DNA of 64,000 nt. Source: Nitrososphaera sp. (lineage in GTDB: Archaea > Thermoproteota > Nitrososphaeria > Nitrososphaerales > Nitrososphaeraceae). The notes beneath the pieces were generated by a model. That model was not told the origin of the DNA. It saw nothing but the letters and a program-made list of their open reading frames with translations, and did not search any database. The DNA is taken from the NCBI GenBank assembly GCA_039938515.1, contig JBDUUL010000024.1, positions 1 through 64,000 of the forward strand, written 5' to 3'. The first letter of the stretch is position 1. Each line of letters begins with the position of its first letter. The position numbers were made by a program, and so were the translations under genes. Below are positions 59,541 to 64,000 of this stretch, piece after piece.

Positions 59541-60326
59541 TCACAGTATGCCGCCGGCTTTTAGGAACATGACTGTGCCTACCGCAATCAGGACAATGCC
59601 TATGAGCATCTTTAAAGTGTCTGGCCGGAACCGGCTGGTGTATCTTGCGCCGATATAGCCTCCGGCCATTGCGGTTGAGCCCATGACTGCAAGGACGAGA
59701 TAATCAACCTCCCCATTGATTATGTGTCCTGCCAGACCCGCCGCCCCCATTATGGACGATGCTGCAAGGTTTGTTCCGATGGCAATCCTGGGAGGTATTT
59801 TCAGGACGGTTATCATGGCAGGCATCCGGATGCTACCAAGGACGAGTCCGACCATGCCACCGAGGACTCCGACGCCAAAGCCGATTAGCGATTCAACCGC
59901 GATATTTGTCTTTTTTTCAGACGGCGAGTTAGACTGCGCTTTCTTTCTCGATGCGCTGATTAAAGAATACGCTTCGTATGACACAATTGAGCCGATGATC
60001 GCAAAGAGCAAGTACGATGGGACGTACCTCGTCAGCATCGAACCAAGAAATGCCCCGGCAGCTCCCGTTGTAGCCATGATGGCAAAAATTCTGAGGAGCA
60101 CGTTATGCTGGCGGAAGTGCCTGATTGCTGCACTCGTTGCGCCAAGTGTGCTTACACCGATGTTGGTCCCTGCGACCACGGCAACAGGAGTGCCGGCAGC
60201 GCCGGCGGTTGCCAAGATTATCGGAAATCTGATAACGCCAAGCACCAAGCCCAGGAGGCCGCCTATGAAGCCGATGGCCAGGCCAAGAAGCCCGAGCATT
60301 AGCACCACGATGGTGTCGACTGGCAT
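59541..60326 (-). CDS. TauE/SafE-family membrane transporter
   Basis: The 261-residue protein starts at ATG 60326; the longer frame adds a non-hydrophobic N-terminus and ignores the TTTTATACT box about 26 nt upstream. About eight helices fall in two halves. Each begins with the family motif: GFIGGLLGLVLGVIRFPIIL ... GTNIGVSTLGA and GGMVGLVLGSIRMPAMI ... GTNLAASSIMGA. The family exports sulfite, sulfoacetate or other organic anions. The substrate here is unknown. Confidence 0.88.
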   Translation of the reverse strand: MPVDTIVVLMLGLLGLAIGFIGGLLGLVLGVIRFPIILATAGAAGTPVAVVAGTNIGVSTLGATSAAIRHFRQHNVLLRIFAIMATTGAAGAFLGSMLTRYVPSYLLFAIIGSIVSYEAYSLISASRKKAQSNSPSEKKTNIAVESLIGFGVGVLGGMVGLVLGSIRMPAMITVLKIPPRIAIGTNLAASSIMGAAGLAGHIINGEVDYLVLAVMGSTAMAGGYIGARYTSRFRPDTLKMLIGIVLIAVGTVMFLKAGGIL

Positions 60327-60414
60327 GGAATGCCGCGGATAATGAATCGAGGAGTATAAAATCCGATGACAGCTGGGTGCACTGTCAATTTGTTTCATTG
60401 AACGCGTTCAAAAT

Positions 60415-60424
60415 GCTTATAATA
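60415..60424 (+). promoter_or_regulatory. TATA box of the hyperacidic micro-ORF
   Basis: GCTTATAATA is centred about 27 nt before the ATG at 60447, the spacing of a leaderless archaeal transcript. Confidence 0.5.
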
Positions 60425-60446
60425 CTCAGAACTTTTCGTTACGGGC

Positions 60447-60539
60447 ATGTCAAGTACCGACGATGACGATGTTGCTGACGAGGATTTTGACGACGACTTT
60501 GACGAAGAGGAAGACGCGGACGAAGGCGACGAAGAATGA
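60447..60539 (+). CDS. Hyperacidic 30-residue protein
   Basis: ATG to TGA encodes MSSTDDDDVADEDFDDDFDE and ten further residues (EEDADEGDEE). About two thirds of the residues are Asp or Glu, and there is no Lys or Arg. The TATA box 27 nt before the ATG argues for real expression. Such acidic tails may mimic DNA or bind basic proteins or metals; this is speculation. It lies alone between two minus-strand genes. Confidence 0.5.
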   Translation: MSSTDDDDVADEDFDDDFDEEEDADEGDEE

Positions 60540-60612
60540 AGGCCGCTTTTAGAGTCGCGATGTGACTTCGGTCCGTCCGAAATTGAAGTTCAACGCGTCT
60601 AAAGTTTTTGAC

Positions 60613-60903
60613 TCAGACTTTAAGCCCGAATGACTCTGCAAAGCCCTTAAAGTTGTTGTAGGCATTAAGAAACTCCAGGCCCCTCTCGCTAATCTTGTAT
60701 TTTGACTGGCTGGGCACCTCCTGCAAAAGACCGGACTGCTTTAGCTGGCTTACAATCATGCTGAGCCTCTGGTGAGGCACGTTTGCCTTTCTTATGAGGT
60801 GGGTGACTGAGGCACCGTTGTCGTAGCCCTCATAGCTGTACTCCTTTGCAGTCGCAAGGACGTCCGCGATGATGCTTACGTGAGTTCTATACGCCACTGC
60901 CAA
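60613..60903 (-). CDS. Winged-helix protein paired with a 7-TM protein
   Basis: The 96-residue product has a winged-helix core of the kind common in archaea: ASVTHLIRKANVPHQRLSMI, VSQLKQSGLLQEV, wing SKYKISERGLEFLNAY. It overlaps the upstream membrane-protein gene by 17 nt, so both are co-translated. The pair may be a membrane sensor and its regulator; this is inferred from gene order. Confidence 0.75.
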   Translation of the reverse strand: MAVAYRTHVSIIADVLATAKEYSYEGYDNGASVTHLIRKANVPHQRLSMIVSQLKQSGLLQEVPSQSKYKISERGLEFLNAYNNFKGFAESFGLKV

Positions 60904-61534
60904 TCTGAGAGTTCACCTTTCCAAGTCCGGTCGAGAGTCCGAATTTTGAGAATGGGATAAAGAGCAGGCCAAAGCCCGCCACCTTGATGGCAAGCGCGGG
61001 GTACGCAAAGATGCCGGGGTAAATGAAATCATACCATGCAATGAGCTCTGCCGTTGCCAAAAGTCCAAGCCCTGAACCTATCATCAGGGTGCTGGTCTTC
61101 CTGCTCTGCATATATGCTGCCATCGTTTCTATTGACACATATACTAATAGAATAAAAGAAATTGACCTAATGAGGTGCTCAATTGAATTTCCCGGAATGA
61201 TAAACGGCGTGAGAGCGAGCGGGATGAAGGCAAACCTTGGCGCGGGGGCAAAGTCAAAGGACTTTTTGAGCCCGTGCGATAGCGCAATGAAAAAGTACCC
61301 GATTGTCTGCGCTGCAAGTCCTGCCGTCATCAGGGGCTGGCTGTATGCCGGCTGGACAAAAAGCGATCCGACAATGATTGCAAAGCCGGCCGAGATTGAG
61401 ATAAAAGCAAACGTCAGGCGGAGCAGGTTCGGGCTGCCGACCGCGGCATAGCCGGCAAAGGCGAACCTTGAGATAAACACCGAAATGCCAAGACCAAGGA
61501 GGTTCATGACTAGTGCAAAGGAAATGTCCGGCAT
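60887..61534 (-). CDS. Seven-helix membrane protein (putative sensor)
   Basis: The 215-residue product has seven hydrophobic segments (for example LVMNLLGLGISVFISRFAFA, LTFAFISISAGFAIIVGSLF, ISFILLVYVSIETMAAYM, LAIKVAGFGLLFIPF). Conserved polar residues between helices are few, and no catalytic motif is visible. Coupling to a winged-helix gene is a recurrent thaumarchaeal arrangement that suggests a membrane receptor. Confidence 0.7.
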   Translation of the reverse strand: MPDISFALVMNLLGLGISVFISRFAFAGYAAVGSPNLLRLTFAFISISAGFAIIVGSLFVQPAYSQPLMTAGLAAQTIGYFFIALSHGLKKSFDFAPAPRFAFIPLALTPFIIPGNSIEHLIRSISFILLVYVSIETMAAYMQSRKTSTLMIGSGLGLLATAELIAWYDFIYPGIFAYPALAIKVAGFGLLFIPFSKFGLSTGLGKVNSQIGSGV

Positions 61535-61573
61535 TGAGTCAGCTTGCCAGCCGGAGCGTCGGGAGTTTATATA

Positions 61574-61768
61574 TTATTTCTTCTCGTAGTCGCTGAGGAT
61601 GTCGCGGTAGCGTGAGTCTTTGTGGGTTATATACCTGATATAATCGCCGTATGTCATGTCCAGCCCGCAGTGAGAGCATTTGACGTACGAAAAGTCGTCT
61701 CCCATCTCGGCTATGTCCTTGCAGTCAGGACAGCGGATTTTCACACCATGGATTATCCACAAAGTCAT
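61574..61768 (-). CDS. Small zinc-ribbon protein
   Basis: The 64-residue product starts at ATG 61768; a GTG at 61744 is possible, and the longer frame overlaps the opposite gene. IRCPDCKDIAEMGDDFSYVK, then CSHCGLDMTYGDYIRYI, contains two C-x2-C knuckles of a zinc ribbon. The C-terminal helix is charged (SRYRDILSDYEKK). Function is unknown; possibly a nucleic-acid or transcription accessory factor. Confidence 0.65.
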   Translation of the reverse strand: MTLWIIHGVKIRCPDCKDIAEMGDDFSYVKCSHCGLDMTYGDYIRYITHKDSRYRDILSDYEKK

Positions 61769-61880
61769 AATAAACTTGCTTGATTTAGCGCGGAGCTTCG
61801 AAAAAGCTCGGCCGATTCTACATCCAAATTCGACACCTGCTGGGGGCAGGTGGGAGAAGAGACAGACAAACTTTACTAAC

Positions 61881-62567
61881 ATGAGCCAAATGCTGTCAGA
61901 CGTGCAGCTTAGCCTCAAGGCCAAGATAATTGCAGGGATTCTCCTGGTTGATGCTTTACTAGGTTTTACGTCTTCCATGGCAGGAGCTCGGTGGCTCGGA
62001 GGTTGGATATTCGTTAACGCCATTGTCCTTTTGCCGGGGCTGTACATCCGCCATAGGCTCCAGGCAAGAAAAAAACGACAGAATAGGACCGCAGAGGATG
62101 GTATCAAGAGCAAATATCGCCTGCCGCGCACTGAAACCCAGCGATATGGCTCTGGTCAAATTACTTTGAGAGGCGAAGTGGTAAAGAGCTATGGGGAAAA
62201 GGCGCTCGCCGATTATTTTTTTCGGAATAATATCGATTATGAATATGAAACGAAAGTAATGGAAAGACAGCGACGCCGCGTCCGCAGCGGTAAAGAGTAC
62301 TCAACTGCAAGACCAATAGGCAGGCCCGATTTCTACCTGCCTGATTTTGATGTATTCGTAGAGTATTGGGGCTTGGCGGACTCTTATGATCCAGTCATGA
62401 GAGAAGAATATACAAAATCAATGAATTGGAAAATGGACAGATATCGTGAAAATGGAATCAAGTTCATCTCCATCTACAAAGACAACCTAGAGGACCTTGA
62501 CTCAAGCTTCAAGTCAAAACTTCGTGAAGCTACGGGAATTAATCTTAGCAGCAAAAGAAGAGTCTAG
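61881..62567 (+). CDS. Membrane-anchored PD-(D/E)XK nuclease-like protein
   Basis: The 228-residue protein starts at ATG 61881; the frame is open from 61680, but that part overlaps the zinc-ribbon gene. Two hydrophobic helices (AKIIAGILLVDALLGFTSS; WIFVNAIVLLPGLYI) are followed by a basic linker. The cytoplasmic domain has the arrangement seen in UvrD/helicase-IV-associated nucleases: SYGEKALADYFFRNNIDYEY, GRPDFYLPDFDVFVEYWG, then YTKSMNWKMDRYRENGIKFI. Candidate catalytic residues are the E of GEK, the D of RPDF and the E of FVEYWG. No partner gene is evident. Confidence 0.65.
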   Translation: MSQMLSDVQLSLKAKIIAGILLVDALLGFTSSMAGARWLGGWIFVNAIVLLPGLYIRHRLQARKKRQNRTAEDGIKSKYRLPRTETQRYGSGQITLRGEVVKSYGEKALADYFFRNNIDYEYETKVMERQRRRVRSGKEYSTARPIGRPDFYLPDFDVFVEYWGLADSYDPVMREEYTKSMNWKMDRYRENGIKFISIYKDNLEDLDSSFKSKLREATGINLSSKRRV

Positions 62568-62617
62568 TTCACACGATGTTATTTCGGCCGTCAACTGAGG
62601 CTTCCCTCCACTTTCTG

Positions 62618-62788
62618 CTACCTTGACAGCCTGAAGGTTTCACTTGCAGTGCACGTTTCATAACTAGTGCTATCATCCAAAAAGTAGCACTCGCTTGTCA
62701 ATAATCCGTCCGTGTCGCCCAGTACCTCGCACAGCTTTCCCGGTGTCTGCGGATTGGCTGAAATCTCTGTATTGAGGTTGGCTTTCAT
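62618..62788 (-). CDS. Small Cys-containing hypothetical protein
   Basis: ATG 62788 lies about 27 nt after GTTTTTTACA on the minus strand (62811-62820), suggesting a leaderless 56-residue product (MKANLNTEISANPQTPGKLC ... CYFLDDSTSYETCTASETF). The frame also extends upstream to 62896 without a start that fits the promoter. It is acidic with three Cys. It could be a chance frame. Confidence 0.35.
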   Translation of the reverse strand: MKANLNTEISANPQTPGKLCEVLGDTDGLLTSECYFLDDSTSYETCTASETFRLSR

Positions 62789-62876
62789 TCTTGCCCTGAT
62801 ACATTCAAAGTGTAAAAAACTAGTAGTTGAGGGAAACTGAAAATCAGAAAAAAGAAAAGAAGGGAGTTGAGGTCTG

Positions 62877-64000
62877 CTATGGACTATAGTACGCATGCGC
62901 TATTACGCTTGTACTTGCACTTCCGGTAATGTCTACTGGATACATCCTGTCTGCACTGCCGCCTTCCCAGTGGTTGAATGACTCACTGCCATAGTCTGCC
63001 ACAGCTACCTGGTACTGCTGGTTGTTGTTTATGGTAAACGAAGTTGGAGAAAAGCCGCTTGCAATGACATTGCCGTTCTGCCATAATGTCACATAGTAGC
63101 CGTTGATTTCACTGCCTGCTGCATTGAAGGTCTGGACTGACAATTGCGATGTGGTTCCTGACCCTCCGCCGCCACTTGAGCCCGTGCTATACACTGCAGT
63201 TAGCATCTGCTGTGGCACTGGGGCAATAAACGTCCTCTCCCTGTTAGTGCTGCCGTTGTCCTGCCAGTGGTCAAAGTGATAGGAACCAAAGTCCTGCACT
63301 TCTACGGTATATTGTTGGCTAGATGTTGTTTCAAACGTAGCCGGTGTAAAGCCGGAATTGACTACCGCGCCATTCTGGTACAGCACTGTGTAGTAACCGG
63401 TAAGAGGGTTATTGGACGAGTCAACGGAATTGACTACCAAATTAGAGCCAGGCGGCGGACTGTTGACATTTCTATAATCTGCCTGCAATACCTGGTCGGA
63501 TGTAGGAGTTACTACTCTATCCCTCGCTGTGCTGCCGTCAACGCCCCAGTGGTCAAAGACGTACTGTCCGTAGTCTTGTGGTTCGACTATGTATTGCTGG
63601 TTGGCGTTTAGGTTGAAAGTTGCCGGGGTAAAACCCGAATTTGCTACTGCACCATTTTGATACAGCACCGTGTAATACCCATTAAGTGCTTGATTTCCGG
63701 CAAAATCCCATGCATTAACGGTGAGTTGATATGTAGTAGACGATGTGGGAGCGGTCCACTGTATCTGCCAGCTTTCGCATGTGCTGCTAGGATAGTTGAC
63801 ACAAATTGAAGCATTCTGTAAGAACCCCGCAGAAAACGGTGCACTAGCTGTTATTGTTTGCGTAACTGATGTATTCGCACCAGAGACAGGCACGCATACG
63901 CCATTGAAATAATTTGCAATGTCCTCGTCTATCCAGATGTTGCCAGCTGAAGTGTTGTTCTGCGCGCTCTTTGATGCAGACTGCATTGTTAGCGATACAT
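62877..64000 (-). CDS. Gly/Tyr-repeat surface protein (5' end beyond window)
   Basis: The frame stays open from the internal Met at 63986 to the window end, so the true start lies outside. Three copies of the surface repeat are visible: GYYTVLYQNGAVANSGFTPA ... DYGQYVFDHWGVDGSTARDR; GYYTVLYQNGAVVNSGFTPA ... DFGSYHFDHWQDNGSTNRER; GYYVTLWQNGNVIASGFSPT ... DYGSESFNHWEGG. They are joined by Gly/Ser/Pro linkers. The N-terminal part has Cys residues (CVPVSG, ICVNYPSSTCESW). It is closest to the proteins at 39499-41151 and 1-365. Likely secreted and adhesive. Confidence 0.8.
   Translation of the reverse strand, partial: VSLTMQSASKSAQNNTSAGNIWIDEDIANYFNGVCVPVSGANTSVTQTITASAPFSAGFLQNASICVNYPSSTCESWQIQWTAPTSSTTYQLTVNAWDFAGNQALNGYYTVLYQNGAVANSGFTPATFNLNANQQYIVEPQDYGQYVFDHWGVDGSTARDRVVTPTSDQVLQADYRNVNSPPPGSNLVVNSVDSSNNPLTGYYTVLYQNGAVVNSGFTPATFETTSSQQYTVEVQDFGSYHFDHWQDNGSTNRERTFIAPVPQQMLTAVYSTGSSGGGGSGTTSQLSVQTFNAAGSEINGYYVTLWQNGNVIASGFSPTSFTINNNQQYQVAVADYGSESFNHWEGGSADRMYPVDITGSASTSVIAHAYYSP

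Overview
The window looks like a chromosomal stretch of an ammonia-oxidising archaeon of the Nitrososphaerales (Nitrososphaera-like). The evidence is a 1246-residue thaumarchaeal-type S-layer protein, archaeal ribosomal proteins P0/P1 and L1, aIF1A, archaeal-type ThrRS, the nurA-herA-mre11-rad50 operon, archaeal family B DNA polymerase, an intron-bearing tRNA-Ala, and many genes whose start codon (often TTG or GTG) lies about 26 nt after a TATA box with no Shine-Dalgarno, i.e. probably leaderless. No ammonia-oxidation genes, rRNA or CRISPR array are present.

Layout. 1-5.8 kb: secreted surface proteins (part of a Gly/Tyr-repeat protein; an HYR plus GH5-like protein; a Ser/Thr-rich exoprotein) and small zinc-finger or tiny ORFs. 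5.8-8.3 kb: a ribbon-helix-helix-like regulator divergent from a berberine-bridge-type flavin oxidase. 8.35-25.08 kb: a putative integrative element of about 16.7 kb in the 3' end of tRNA-Ile(GAU). An 18-bp copy of the tRNA 3' end sits at its far side and a tyrosine-recombinase gene abuts the tRNA. It carries an MCM-type helicase, regulators, a complete type I restriction-modification operon and an unusual nucleotide-enzyme cluster: a membrane-anchored dCTP-deaminase-like protein, a thymidylate-synthase-like protein, a deoxynucleoside-kinase-like protein, an O-methyltransferase and a family-4-like uracil-DNA glycosylase. Several of these deviate at textbook catalytic positions. This cluster is my best candidate for an undescribed system.

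25.1-32.4 kb: aIF1A, tRNA-Ala, AlkD, ribosomal P1, two poorly understood accessory genes around a small palindrome array, and the rpl1-rpl10 pair. 32.4-41.2 kb: cell-envelope block with the S-layer gene, a neighbouring coiled-coil membrane protein that could anchor it, and more secreted proteins. 41.3-47.4 kb: cupin and the double-strand-break repair operon. 47.5-61.5 kb: mostly core genes (LhgO-like oxidase, PolB, methyltransferase, ureohydrolase, MFS, PAP2 phosphatase, ThrRS, TauE/SafE, 7-TM protein plus winged-helix pair) with several small ORFs. 61.6-64 kb: zinc ribbon, a membrane-anchored PD-(D/E)XK-like protein, and another Gly/Tyr-repeat surface protein running off the window.

All assignments are from reading motifs and architecture; no database search was run. 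Start codons were chosen from TATA spacing, Shine-Dalgarno matches or family length and are stated where they differ from the longest frame.
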